Of a stretch of 64,000 bases of DNA, positions 15,969 through 24,012 are shown one piece after another. The notes below the pieces were generated by a model. The model did no database searches and was not told the origin of the DNA. It saw only the letters and a program-made list of their open reading frames with translations. This stretch comes from Nanosyncoccus sp963540965. GTDB taxonomy: Bacteria > Patescibacteriota > Saccharimonadia > Saccharimonadales > Saccharimonadaceae. Both the position numbers and the translations under genes were made by a program. Location: NCBI GenBank assembly GCA_963540965.1, contig CAUTSA010000004.1, positions 1 through 64,000 on the forward strand, read 5' to 3'. Positions within the stretch are counted from its first letter, which is position 1. Every line of letters starts with the position of its first letter.

Positions 15969-18257
15969 ATGAGTAATACAGGTACTCGTAATGAGCGGGC
16001 TGAAACTATTTCAGATCTTTCGCTTAAGCTAAAGCAACAAAAACAAGCAAAAAAATCCAAAATTCGCGTTCGTTTGACGCAGAAATTCAAAAAACCAACC
16101 TATTTTACCGCACACTTCATGGTTTTTCTTGTTGTTTTTGTCTCACTCGTTTTTTGTCTCGCCTATCTCAGCAATCGTGGTGAAAATACCGACCTCATCA
16201 AACTTAGTCCAGGCCAAATAGCCTTACAAAAAGCATACGAAAAGGATTTCACTTCCACAGGCCACACCATAAAAAATCCTAATATCATTTTAAACCCCTA
16301 CAAAACCTCACCTCTCACCGCTTTAATCATCTTTGAAACAGAAGAAGAGGTCTCACCAACCGTCACCATCCTAGGAAAAGATTCAAAGACCACCCTCTCC
16401 CATGATTTTGTTAAGGCCAAGAAGCATTACCTCCCAATCTATGGACTGTACCCAGATACTACCAATAAAATTAGGATCACTTATGAGACTCCTATCAAAA
16501 CTGGAGAGCAAAAAACCGACGCCTCAATTGCTCGTACTGGTAACGTAATCGATGAACATAGTGCCGCCAAGAAACTTGAGCAATACGAATCTGAACATAT
16601 TACTGAAGTCGGAAATCAGTTTACTCCAGTCAATCACGAAATAAACCAAGAACTCCAAAAAGAGAGTCAACCAAATCTAAAAAATATTGTTGAAACCATT
16701 GATCGAGAGTTTGAAATTAAAACTGAACCCCTTCCCGAAAATCTCCCAAAAGCTACCCTAGTTAGCTCCGATAAATCCAAATTAAGCTCAGATTTTTATT
16801 TCTTTAGCCCAGCTACAAAAAATAATTATATGACCGCCTATGATATTAATGGCGACCTTAGGTGGTATCTTAAAAATACAGCGCTTTGGGAAAACACAAA
16901 ATTAAATAACGGTCATCTTCTTGTTAGTACCGAACGCTTAATTAATCCGCCATACTATATGACCGGTCTCTATGAGATTGATTTACTAGGTAAAATTTAT
17001 GCCGAATATTCACTACCAGGCGGTTATCATCATGATTATTTTGAGCTAGAAAATGGCAATCTAATAGTAGCTTCCAATAACTTTAGTAACCAAAACCATA
17101 CTGTCGAAGATTATATCGTAGAGCTTGATCGTAAAACTGGCCAAGTCGTCAAAAGAATTGACCTTCAAAAGATTCTCAAAAAAGATGATGGCAAAAACGA
17201 GAATTGGACCGAATATGACTGGTTCCACAACAACTCTGTCTACTATGACAAAAACTCTGACTCATTAATTTTATCCGGTCGACATCAAGATGCTGTAATC
17301 AGCATCAACTATACCACCACCGACATTAACTGGATTTTAGGCGATCCCACAAATTGGTCCTCCTTCTATCAGAAATATTTCCTCAAGCCGATTGGACAGA
17401 ATTTTGAATATCAATGGAGTCAACACGCCGCAAAAATCACCCCAGACGGATATCTTACGCTCTTTGATAATGGCAATAATAAATCCAAAGCCCCAGAGTC
17501 CTATATTAAAGCTAGCAATTCATACTCGCGAGCCGTAGTCTACAAGATAGATGCAGCGCAAAAAACCGTCGAACAAGTTTGGCAGTATGGCAAAGAACGG
17601 GGAAGCGACTTCTATTCTCCATACATTTCAGATTTTGACTTGCTTAGCCAAAACCACTACCTAGTTCATTCTGGCGGCATCGTCAAATCAGATGGCATCC
17701 CCTCAAACCAGCCTGCCGGCCTCACTACCGGCCACGTCGAGCTTCTATCAAATACCGTGGAACTACTGAATAATCAAATCATTTTTGAATTACATATTCC
17801 AACCAATAATTACCGTGTCGAAAAAATGGATCCATACGCTGGCGTAAACTATACCATGCAAGGCGCCAAGCAACTTGGTACTCTCGACTTCACTGATCCC
17901 GAAGAGAGAAAACAGGGCTTCATTACAAATACTGAAGTTGACCAAGACTTTCTAAAACGCCACGACATTACGCTAAAAAATGAAGAAGATCGGCTCGTGG
18001 TTTCTGGACGTTTTCATCGAGAAGATAACGTACGTGTTGGACTTTACCGCAATTTCTACACCAATCTTTATCAAGTCCCCATCAGCAAGCATCCTTACAC
18101 TGCTCTCTGCGTAGACGTATTCTCTGAAGACGAAAATCAAAATGGGATCAATGTTACAAAATACATCAATAAAGATGGACTTCGTGGCAATTATTCTGTC
18201 TATATCGAGTATAATGGTAAATTATATAATACAGGTAAATACTTCAATGCAAAATAA
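15969..18257 (+). CDS. Membrane-anchored arylsulfate sulfotransferase (AssT family)
   Basis: A 762-residue protein. GGAGG ends five bases before the ATG at 15969. A basic cytoplasmic N-terminus precedes one membrane segment (about residues 43-66), then an extracytoplasmic N-terminal domain and a beta-propeller. Active-site-like motifs match the family in order: a His in GGYHHDYF, WFHNNSVYYD, SGRHQDAVIS with the Arg/His pair, and WSQHAAKITPDG. AssT enzymes move sulfate between phenolic compounds in the periplasm using a catalytic His. Here the enzyme would be tethered outside the membrane. The next gene is a DsbA-like thioredoxin that overlaps its end. Confidence 0.85.
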   Translation: MSNTGTRNERAETISDLSLKLKQQKQAKKSKIRVRLTQKFKKPTYFTAHFMVFLVVFVSLVFCLAYLSNRGENTDLIKLSPGQIALQKAYEKDFTSTGHTIKNPNIILNPYKTSPLTALIIFETEEEVSPTVTILGKDSKTTLSHDFVKAKKHYLPIYGLYPDTTNKIRITYETPIKTGEQKTDASIARTGNVIDEHSAAKKLEQYESEHITEVGNQFTPVNHEINQELQKESQPNLKNIVETIDREFEIKTEPLPENLPKATLVSSDKSKLSSDFYFFSPATKNNYMTAYDINGDLRWYLKNTALWENTKLNNGHLLVSTERLINPPYYMTGLYEIDLLGKIYAEYSLPGGYHHDYFELENGNLIVASNNFSNQNHTVEDYIVELDRKTGQVVKRIDLQKILKKDDGKNENWTEYDWFHNNSVYYDKNSDSLILSGRHQDAVISINYTTTDINWILGDPTNWSSFYQKYFLKPIGQNFEYQWSQHAAKITPDGYLTLFDNGNNKSKAPESYIKASNSYSRAVVYKIDAAQKTVEQVWQYGKERGSDFYSPYISDFDLLSQNHYLVHSGGIVKSDGIPSNQPAGLTTGHVELLSNTVELLNNQIIFELHIPTNNYRVEKMDPYAGVNYTMQGAKQLGTLDFTDPEERKQGFITNTEVDQDFLKRHDITLKNEEDRLVVSGRFHREDNVRVGLYRNFYTNLYQVPISKHPYTALCVDVFSEDENQNGINVTKYINKDGLRGNYSVYIEYNGKLYNTGKYFNAK

Positions 18258-18792
18258 GTCCAACAAACACACTATCATCCTAATAGTCTCCGTAGTTACT
18301 CTTCTTTTACTAAGTATGATATTTTACGTAAGTAACACACTTAATCAATCTTCCAATGCCCAAAAGGGCCATACGAATACCTCCTCATCACAAGGGTCAA
18401 ATGCCGAATTTGCTAAAATGACCGAATCAGACATTAAAAGCTCGGAAGATAAGGTAAATATTTATATCTTTTGGGGAGACGGTTGCCCACACTGCAAGCA
18501 TCTGGCCGAATTCTTCAACCAGCATCGCTCTGAAGTAGAAAAAATGGCCAACTTATACACATTAGAAGTCTGGAAGAATTCCGACAACCTTACTCTTATG
18601 AAAAATTTTGGTAAATTTCTCGGCGAAACGCCAAAGGGCGTCCCTTACTTTATCATCGGCAATAAAACCTTCTCAGGCTACTCTGAGTCAGACACCAAAA
18701 CACAAAAACAGATTCTCGAAACCATAAAAACTGAATCTCAAAAGTCGACAAAAACCGATAAATACCAAGAGTATAAAAAGAGCTCAAATTAA
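18247..18792 (+). CDS. Membrane-anchored DsbA-like thioredoxin (CPHC)
   Basis: A 181-residue protein. The ATG at 18247 lies inside the end of the sulfotransferase gene (11-base overlap), so the two are translationally coupled. A hydrophobic anchor spans residues about 8-30, then a Ser/Thr linker and a thioredoxin fold: IFWGDGCPHCKHL with Cys80 and Cys83, and the cis-proline loop KGVPYFIIG. CPHC is the dipeptide of oxidising DsbA proteins, so it probably makes disulfides outside the membrane. A terminator follows 10 bases after the stop. Confidence 0.85.
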   Translation: MQNKSNKHTIILIVSVVTLLLLSMIFYVSNTLNQSSNAQKGHTNTSSSQGSNAEFAKMTESDIKSSEDKVNIYIFWGDGCPHCKHLAEFFNQHRSEVEKMANLYTLEVWKNSDNLTLMKNFGKFLGETPKGVPYFIIGNKTFSGYSESDTKTQKQILETIKTESQKSTKTDKYQEYKKSSN

Positions 18793-18801
18793 AAATAAAT
18801 G

Positions 18802-18827
18802 GATACCTCATCAGGGGTATCTTTTTT
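18802..18827 (+). terminator. Terminator of the AssT-thioredoxin pair
   Basis: GATACC, loop, GGTATC, then six T. Confidence 0.85.
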
Positions 18828-18901
18828 GACTAAATACATGTTTCATATTATAATATTTTCATATTTTGTACCTTAACAGTACCTAGAAGGAGGTCATTAT
18901 A

Positions 18902-19792
18902 ATGACAGTTAAAATTTTAGTTTTAGTCATATTATCCCTCAATGTGGCTACCGCAGCAATCTATAAGTTCTATAGACTACTTTCAGAGCGTGACAATGAA
19001 CGATTCATTCATGTCAAGCAGTTCGTCTTTAAGTCTATAAAAAACGAGACAGCCGAGAATGATAATACTATTACAAATTACTTCTTAGCACATGGTTTTT
19101 TAAATGAACCGATCTTGTCTTTCGTTTTTTTAGACAAATTATTAAAGCCCAATTGCCATCTGTATTACATGCAATACGATAATTTTGGCTACGATGCAGA
19201 GGCCTACACAGACCAGTTGTTTGATAAGGTTTCAAGGGTCACCAAAGAAATAACTGCAACAGGGAAGAAAGTCGAAAACATTGCCGTCAGTATTTCGCTG
19301 GGCGATCAAATCGTTGCACCGATCGAAGAAACATTTGATCAGGTCATTGCTATCAACCCTTGTACCTACAATAGTTTTATCAACCGGAAGTATAGAACGC
19401 TTATCGCTTTTTCTGCTCCGATTTTATTTGCTTTAGAGTATGCTCTCGGGTGGTTGTCATTTATACCAGTTATTGCAAGCGACCATAACTATTACTCGAT
19501 TGCTCTAATAGCGGATCAAATCTATGACATGAAGCATCTTAAGCCATCAGAAAGTATGCGTCTACAGAATCAGCCACGTAAAATTCTCTTGAGTAGGTTC
19601 GATCAATTTCTTGACAACCAAGCAATAGAGAATTACTATCCAAAGGCAATTATTCGGTATATCAGCTGCAAACATGGCACCATGTCCGACCCCAATGATG
19701 CGCAACTTTACATGCAGGGCGTTCAAAAACTCTTTGGGCAATCCAAAGTTACAGACTATCCCTATCCTTGGGAAAGAAAAGTTGTTCGATAA
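18902..19792 (+). CDS. Putative membrane-anchored alpha/beta-hydrolase-fold protein
   Basis: A 296-residue protein with AGAAGGAGG before the ATG. Residues 4-22 are hydrophobic (signal anchor). FLAHGFLNEP, YYMQYDNFGYDAEAY and the strand-turn NIAVSISLGDQIVAP have the look of an alpha/beta hydrolase, with the Ser of SISLG in the nucleophile elbow. A late His (ISCKHGTMSD) could complete the triad. A central hydrophobic stretch (about residues 165-188) is present. The exact family is not recognised; lipase/esterase-like function is an inference. It stands alone between two terminators. Confidence 0.5.
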   Translation: MTVKILVLVILSLNVATAAIYKFYRLLSERDNERFIHVKQFVFKSIKNETAENDNTITNYFLAHGFLNEPILSFVFLDKLLKPNCHLYYMQYDNFGYDAEAYTDQLFDKVSRVTKEITATGKKVENIAVSISLGDQIVAPIEETFDQVIAINPCTYNSFINRKYRTLIAFSAPILFALEYALGWLSFIPVIASDHNYYSIALIADQIYDMKHLKPSESMRLQNQPRKILLSRFDQFLDNQAIENYYPKAIIRYISCKHGTMSDPNDAQLYMQGVQKLFGQSKVTDYPYPWERKVVR

Positions 19793-19815
19793 CAAAATTC
19801 TAAGGTACACAATAT

Positions 19816-19840
19816 ACGCCGGATTAATCCGGCGTTTTTT
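19816..19840 (+). terminator. Terminator, perfect 20-nt palindrome
   Basis: ACGCCGGATT/AATCCGGCGT followed by six T, 23 bases after the stop of the hydrolase-like gene. Confidence 0.92.
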
Positions 19841-19908
19841 AGTAAAATCACACTAAAAACTTGAAAAACCCACTCTAAATTGCTATAATACATTTATTCA
19901 AAGTATGC

Positions 19909-19966
19909 TTGGCGCGAGCCAAATACCTTGAGTGCGCTAGGACGGAGTGCGAACGACAGCCTAGCA
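19909..19966 (+). promoter_or_regulatory. Structured 5' leader of tRNA-Tyr
   Basis: Between TATAAT near 19882 and the tRNA there are two hairpins: TTGGC, GCGA tetraloop, GCCAA; and GCTAGG ... CCTAGC enclosing an 18-nt loop. The heptamer GAGTGCG occurs twice within this stretch. Function unknown; it may guide 5' processing or be a small RNA co-transcribed with the tRNA. Confidence 0.45.
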
Positions 19967-19968
19967 TT

Positions 19969-20053
19969 GCTGGAGTAGTCTAGCGGCAATGACAAGAGAC
20001 TGTAAATCTCTCGGGTTACACCTTCGTAGGTTCGAGTCCTACCTCCAGCACCA
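19969..20053 (+). tRNA. tRNA-Tyr (anticodon GTA)
   Basis: An 85-nt type II tRNA with the long variable arm expected for bacterial tRNA-Tyr. Acceptor GCTGGAG pairs with CTCCAGC; the anticodon stem AGAGA/TCTCT encloses CTGTAAA (GTA). T-arm GTAGGTTCGAGTCCTAC is regular. CCA is encoded. Confidence 0.96.
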
Positions 20054-20057
20054 TTTT

Positions 20058-20098
20058 AAGACCAGTTATTTTAAGATCAAATTTGGTCTTATTTTTTT
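20058..20098 (+). terminator. Terminator after tRNA-Tyr
   Basis: AAGACCA ... TGGTCTT followed by seven T after one base. An adjacent hairpin AAGCC/GGCTT at 20107-20126 with A/T flanks probably ends the converging minus-strand gene. Confidence 0.75.
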
Positions 20099-20111
20099 GT
20101 AAAAAGAAGCC

Positions 20112-21230
20112 TTACTCGGCTTCCTTTTTCAGCTTTTCTTGATAACTAATCCAGTTGAAGCGCTCCAGAATCCGATCAACAAGATCAAGTTCAGTTTCAA
20201 TCTCAGGATAAGCCTTTTGAAATTCGCTAAAGACTTTTGCGCGAATATTTTTGACATTTTCATTTCCGCAAAGCAAGAATATTGTTTCTGGCGAGATCTT
20301 TTCGTCGCCTTCCTGAAGTAATGCATCCAAAGTTTTTCTCTCTAATGAGTATGGAGCATTAGCATTAAAACCATAGCTAAGGGTATCCGTATTACACGCC
20401 TGTCCCAATGTCGCACTGTCATTCATGAGCAAAGTTAGCCATTCCACGCTCGCTTCATTGATGATCCGGTTTGCCTCAAAAACATCATCCTTCTGATCAC
20501 TTTTAAAATCCAATTCAAAGATATTTCTCGTGATAATATGTGTTTTTTCATGATCCAAGACATGCTTAAATGCATTATTGTCCAATTTACTAACATCATC
20601 GTCTCGAGACAATATATTAGGACCAAAACCAATGTCCATCGCATAGGTAATCTCTGGATAATAACTATTCGTATCATTATGAAGTTCCATATACACATCA
20701 AGCGATGTGCAGCAACCAGCATTATCTCGTTCCCTAAAAACATCCACCACGCGATATTTTATTTTATGTTCGGCAAATCTAGACATTTTCTGAGTAGTAG
20801 ACTCTGGCAATACACCGTCCGAAACTAATTTCTGTACTGCATTTATGTATGTTTCATCATGTCGGTTTGCAGCTGGTAAAAAATACTCTCTGGCATACCT
20901 CTGCATTGCATAATCGTACCATCTTGCAAAATCATGAACATTAGAAACCTCAGATTTTCTCAAGTCTTCGATATAAGTAAAGTTTTCCGTCTCATAGTCA
21001 CGGTTCCATTCGTTACTCTCTTCTTCTTTTAAGAAGTTCGAAAGCCACTGCCCGTTTCTTTTACTATATAGTTCTGACAGTTTCCCAATCAGCCCATCAA
21101 GACGTGCTTCGTCCCTTAAAGTTAACCCTTCAAATCGATCAAGATACTCATACCCCTCTAGGTTTTCTTTTCCATATTCATAGATTTTTGATACAGACTC
21201 AATACGATTAGGGGCAGATTCTTTTTTCAT
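20112..21230 (-). CDS. Putative zinc metallopeptidase (HExxH), 372 residues
   Basis: A hypothetical protein with HEKTH at residues 227-231 and a downstream NEASVEWL helix (259-266), the layout of gluzincin peptidases in which a second Glu binds zinc. The rest is acidic, with no membrane segment and no signal peptide. TATGAT lies six bases before the ATG on its strand and no Shine-Dalgarno sequence is present, so it is probably leaderless. It is the first member of the accessory region. Assignment to a peptidase family is from the motif only. Confidence 0.55.
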   Translation of the reverse strand: MKKESAPNRIESVSKIYEYGKENLEGYEYLDRFEGLTLRDEARLDGLIGKLSELYSKRNGQWLSNFLKEEESNEWNRDYETENFTYIEDLRKSEVSNVHDFARWYDYAMQRYAREYFLPAANRHDETYINAVQKLVSDGVLPESTTQKMSRFAEHKIKYRVVDVFRERDNAGCCTSLDVYMELHNDTNSYYPEITYAMDIGFGPNILSRDDDVSKLDNNAFKHVLDHEKTHIITRNIFELDFKSDQKDDVFEANRIINEASVEWLTLLMNDSATLGQACNTDTLSYGFNANAPYSLERKTLDALLQEGDEKISPETIFLLCGNENVKNIRAKVFSEFQKAYPEIETELDLVDRILERFNWISYQEKLKKEAE

Positions 21231-21323
21231 AAATAAATCATAACACCAAGCATAAAGGGAATCAATAGTCTCACCCTAACCACCATCAGAACACAACTTC
21301 TAATTGACAGTATTTACGTTACA

Positions 21324-21534
21324 TTGACATTCATTAATATTTATTGTATAACAAAAAACGTCAAAAAGACATTCGTACCTTAATAAAGTTGGAATCTCTT
21401 TTAAATCCTCTAAGTAGTATCAAGCTAATCATTTCTGGTTGGCTTCATACTACTTAGAGTAGTGTCAATGCGGGGAAAATCCCCTTAATTCTACAAGAGC
21501 ATTGACATCTCCCCTATAGGGGAAGGAGGTTTTT
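21324..21534 (+). promoter_or_regulatory. Promoter and structured leader L1 (nested-stem motif)
   Basis: TTGACA 21324-21329, 17-base spacer, TATAAC 21347-21352. The leader holds a perfect 13-bp hairpin (21408-21420 with 21447-21459). Next comes TGTCAATGC ... GCATTGACA (21463-21471 with 21499-21507), enclosing GGGGAAAATCCCC and TTAATTCTACAAGA. Last is TCCCC, TATA, GGGGA (21510-21523) touching the AAGGAGG site. The upstream TCCCCT could pair with AGGGGA next to the ribosome site instead. The motif recurs at L2 and L3. Confidence 0.65.
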
Positions 21535-22221
21535 ATGTTATTTTTAAATAAGGTGACAGAGGTGATCACTAGGGAGTTTAAGTTCGGTACTATAAATGGT
21601 ATCGCACTTGGAGAACACGGTCGTGGTCGCCAACAGGTATTCTTGCCAACTCCACAAGGGTTGGAAGGAACTGTTGGTGGTTTGAGGATCGATCTCACGA
21701 TTGGTCTATCAAAGGCCAACAAACCGCGCATCAATCGCGCTAAAAATAAGGACATGTATTTGGCCTTATCTAGTGAACGCGGCTATACTCGTCGTGGCAA
21801 CGGGGTTATTAAGGTCCCAGTTGGCCAAACCATTGAACTTATCGCTCGTGGTAACGGCGCTGACGGCGACGCCGGCCGTATTGGCTACTGGGACGTCGTC
21901 CTGGTAAAAGCCAATGAAGGCGACGTTTTCCGCGTCACCTGGGGAGGCTCCGGGTACGGTTATGAACCTACATTCTATGTGGTTCACAACAACCAGATCT
22001 TCGAGGCCGACCAGCAAGAGGTCGAGGATCTCTATGAGAACCTTGGCCTCGAGATACCATTTAGCCTTACTTTTGAAGGAAGGCGCATGGTAGTCAACCT
22101 CGAGGAATGGAAAAACTATCTAGCCCCGCCCCCACCCCAAAAAACATTTCCAACTTTACCCCCGGTTCACTCCGGGGGCTTTTCTTTATCTAATGATTTT
22201 CCTACTTCCGTAAGATTGTAG
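21535..22221 (+). CDS. Hypothetical protein, 228 residues, with structured leader
   Basis: No family recognised. The sequence is beta-rich with many Gly and Arg (GIALGEHGRGRQQVFLP, GTVGGLRIDLTIGLSKANKPR, VTWGGSGYGYEPTFYV). It has no membrane segment and ends in a Pro-rich stretch. Codons are richer in G/C at third position than in the neighbouring AT-rich genes. AAGGAGG lies six bases before ATG. The last about 20 codons run through a terminator-like hairpin, so the natural end of the message is in doubt. Confidence 0.6.
   Translation: MLFLNKVTEVITREFKFGTINGIALGEHGRGRQQVFLPTPQGLEGTVGGLRIDLTIGLSKANKPRINRAKNKDMYLALSSERGYTRRGNGVIKVPVGQTIELIARGNGADGDAGRIGYWDVVLVKANEGDVFRVTWGGSGYGYEPTFYVVHNNQIFEADQQEVEDLYENLGLEIPFSLTFEGRRMVVNLEEWKNYLAPPPPQKTFPTLPPVHSGGFSLSNDFPTSVRL
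22159..22188 (+). terminator. Terminator-like hairpin inside the end of the 21535 reading frame
   Basis: CCCCCGG, TTCACT, CCGGGGG followed by CTTTTCTTT. It lies about 33-62 bases before the annotated TAG. Confidence 0.65.
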
Positions 22222-22250
22222 TCTATGCTATAATCAAAACACGAGAAAAT

Positions 22251-22320
<70 letters not shown>

Positions 22321-22325
<5 letters not shown>

Positions 22326-22387
22326 TGAGGAGAAAATAACAAAAATAAAACCCGCAGGGGTTTATTTTTTATTTTCGACGAATGGAG
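22321..22387 (+). ncRNA. tRNA-Thr trailer hairpin with tandem G.A pairs (copy 2)
   Basis: CTCCAT (22321-22326, including the tRNA CCA) pairs with ATGGAG (22382-22387). GAGGAG (22327-22332) faces CGACGA (22376-22381) as G.A, A.G, G-C, G.A, A.G, G-C. An A-rich/T-rich helix follows, capped by ACCC/GGGT. Different helix sequence from copy 1, but same architecture and the same internal motif, which indicates selection on structure. Confidence 0.6.
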
Positions 22388-22400
22388 TAGCCGCGAAGCC

Positions 22401-22457
22401 AGGCGGCTCCATGAGGAGAAATAAAAAAGAAGAGTTCGAAGAACTCTATTTTTATTT
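22401..22457 (+). repeat. Duplicated tRNA-Thr 3' tail plus trailer fragment
   Basis: AGGCGGCTCCATGAGGAGAA repeats the 3' end of tRNA-Thr(GGT) and its flank. It continues into the AGAGTTC/GAACTCT hairpin of the tRNA-Thr(TGT) trailer, and the right half CGACGAATGG is lost. It is a mosaic relic, probably from recombination at tRNA ends. Confidence 0.7.
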
Positions 22458-22510
22458 TTAAAATTTAAAACTTAGAACTTATTCTATATCATTGAGATTT
22501 CTCCGCTTAG

Positions 22511-23569
22511 TTATTTTTGCAATTTCTCTTGTATCGCAGTAATAAATTGTTCATGAAAATTAACATAGAGTACCTTGGCGCGCTCTTGAACTGACAGTGA
22601 TGGCGCAACGGCGGCTTGATCTGCAGAGACCTGCTCGATAGCCGTCTGAAATTTTGTGCACATGCGGTCGTTATATGACATACCGCCATTTTCATCGCCA
22701 TACCCTATTACATCATTTACTTTTTCTGTTAAGCGAGGTGGTTTGCCTATACGTTTCTTAATTTGCGGATTCTCAGCGAGTATCTTGTTTAAAATTCCAA
22801 AATACCCGTCAAAATTACCATTATCAATATAAAATACCATTGCATCGGCACGATCCGCAAATTGATTTATCTTGAACTCGTACGGAAGCCCAGATTCTCT
22901 GCAAGCAGATACAAATTTGCCAGCAATGTCGTAAGTATCCATCGGTTCAGCATTCAAATAAAGTCGTCCATCAGCACGAATCGGTTGTTCTAACCCAACT
23001 TTTTCATTTTTTGACGAATAATAGTTCCAGCCGCCTCCGCTGTCGTGGTTATAGGTCAGGTGTCGTATTGCAACGTCAAAGCCGTCATCATCGCCATCAA
23101 AACAATATGTCAAAAATTCAGGCATATTTTTCGGATCATTTCCACTTATCAGATAATTATGTAATTTTTTGAGCGCCTCGAAGTTTTTTGGATTCTGTCC
23201 ATATTTTTTTACAGCAGTCTTTCCGTTCATGTTTAGAAGATTTTGTTTCCATTCTTCGAACATCAATGTTTCAAACTCGGCAGCGGCCCTAGTTCTAGTT
23301 CCTCTGATATCAGGATACCATCTTTCGGATTCACTTTTCATTATCTTGCCATAGAAATCATTTTTCTTCGTAAGGTCTGAATGAATATATGCTACTACTG
23401 TGGAAGCGACTATATCGGAATTGTCTTGCGGTTTTTCAAAATTACGCCTTTTGTCGGAGAAGTCTTTTCTTTGTATGTGATCTTCAAACGAAGGCATTTG
23501 TTCCGGGATCGTCATATCGGATACACCATCCGTCGCCTGATCGAGGTTTCTAAGTGTATTAATTACCAT
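22511..23569 (-). CDS. HopA1-effector-like protein, 352 residues
   Basis: The C-terminal half (about residues 195-335) resembles the HopA1 family known from plant-pathogen type III effectors and from some lanthipeptide clusters: RLYLNAEPMDTYDIAGKF, LPYEFKINQFADRADAMVFYI, a PRLTEKVNDVIGYGDENGG turn and a SYNDRMCTKFQTAIEQ helix. The N-terminal about 60 residues are charged and probably disordered. No signal peptide or membrane segment. Start chosen at the first ATG; no Shine-Dalgarno sequence is visible. The resemblance is from memory of the family pattern and is moderate. Confidence 0.45.
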   Translation of the reverse strand: MVINTLRNLDQATDGVSDMTIPEQMPSFEDHIQRKDFSDKRRNFEKPQDNSDIVASTVVAYIHSDLTKKNDFYGKIMKSESERWYPDIRGTRTRAAAEFETLMFEEWKQNLLNMNGKTAVKKYGQNPKNFEALKKLHNYLISGNDPKNMPEFLTYCFDGDDDGFDVAIRHLTYNHDSGGGWNYYSSKNEKVGLEQPIRADGRLYLNAEPMDTYDIAGKFVSACRESGLPYEFKINQFADRADAMVFYIDNGNFDGYFGILNKILAENPQIKKRIGKPPRLTEKVNDVIGYGDENGGMSYNDRMCTKFQTAIEQVSADQAAVAPSLSVQERAKVLYVNFHEQFITAIQEKLQK

Positions 23570-23624
23570 ATTTTTTGGATTAAATTATTTACTATTAGTT
23601 TAATCATATCATAATGCACTCAAA

Positions 23625-23672
23625 AATCAGCCCGATTGCTGCATATAGCCGAAACTATATGGAGGACTGATT
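23625..23672 (-). promoter_or_regulatory. Nested hairpin upstream of the HopA1-like gene
   Basis: Outer AATCAG/CTGATT and inner CATATAG/CTATATG around a 6-nt loop, with asymmetric spacers. On the minus strand it is followed by TTTTT, so it could be a terminator or attenuator 50 bases before the gene, or a second short RNA. Confidence 0.4.
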
Positions 23673-23702
23673 CATACCCTTCACCATATCATACTACAAA
23701 CC

Positions 23703-23755
23703 AAAAAAAGAAGCTCCTGCGGTAGGTACCTTCGGCGCCGTGCAAGAACTTCGAT
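23703..23755 (-). ncRNA. Candidate small RNA (about 53 nt) with own promoter and terminator
   Basis: On the minus strand an 11-bp stem GAAGTTCTTGC/GCAGGAGCTTC (with G.U pairs) is followed by seven T. The 21-nt apical region contains two palindromes, CGGCGCCG and AGGTACCT. A promoter stands at exactly the right place and no reading frame fits between. It would give a free-standing terminated RNA; the palindromic loop could allow dimer or kissing contacts. Confidence 0.55.
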
Positions 23756-23761
23756 ATACCC

Positions 23762-23790
23762 ATATTATCAAATTAAAGCAGAAACGTCAA
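23762..23790 (-). promoter_or_regulatory. Promoter of the candidate small RNA
   Basis: TTGACG, 17-base spacer, TAATAT on the minus strand; predicted transcript start near 23755, immediately before the hairpin. Confidence 0.6.
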
Positions 23791-23877
23791 TAATTTGGCC
23801 TTGTTTTGTGATCATGATTAATTTTTTAATCTGTTTTCTGAGTCTAGTCGCATTAACTCAGAACCTTAATAGGGATT

Positions 23878-24012
23878 TTGACATATTTTATTTTTGTATT
23901 ATAATAAAATCAGAGCAATCTAAGATGCTCATAATTTTTGTTTTGTTATTTAAAACAAAAAGTTCCTTACCAATAGGTTTATTCATTGTGATTATGAAAG
24001 GGGGTGTATGGA
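23878..24012 (+). promoter_or_regulatory. Promoter and leader of the DUF1883 gene
   Basis: TTGACA 23878-23883, 16-base spacer, TATAAT 23900-23905. The about 100-nt leader has GAGCA ... TGCTC and a perfect 10-bp TTTTTGTTTT/AAAACAAAAA hairpin before the AAGGGGG ribosome site. Confidence 0.65.

Noticed and set aside
21231..21323. Replication origin or dnaA box cluster
   Set aside because: AT-rich, but no repeated DnaA boxes or dnaA/dnaN genes nearby.
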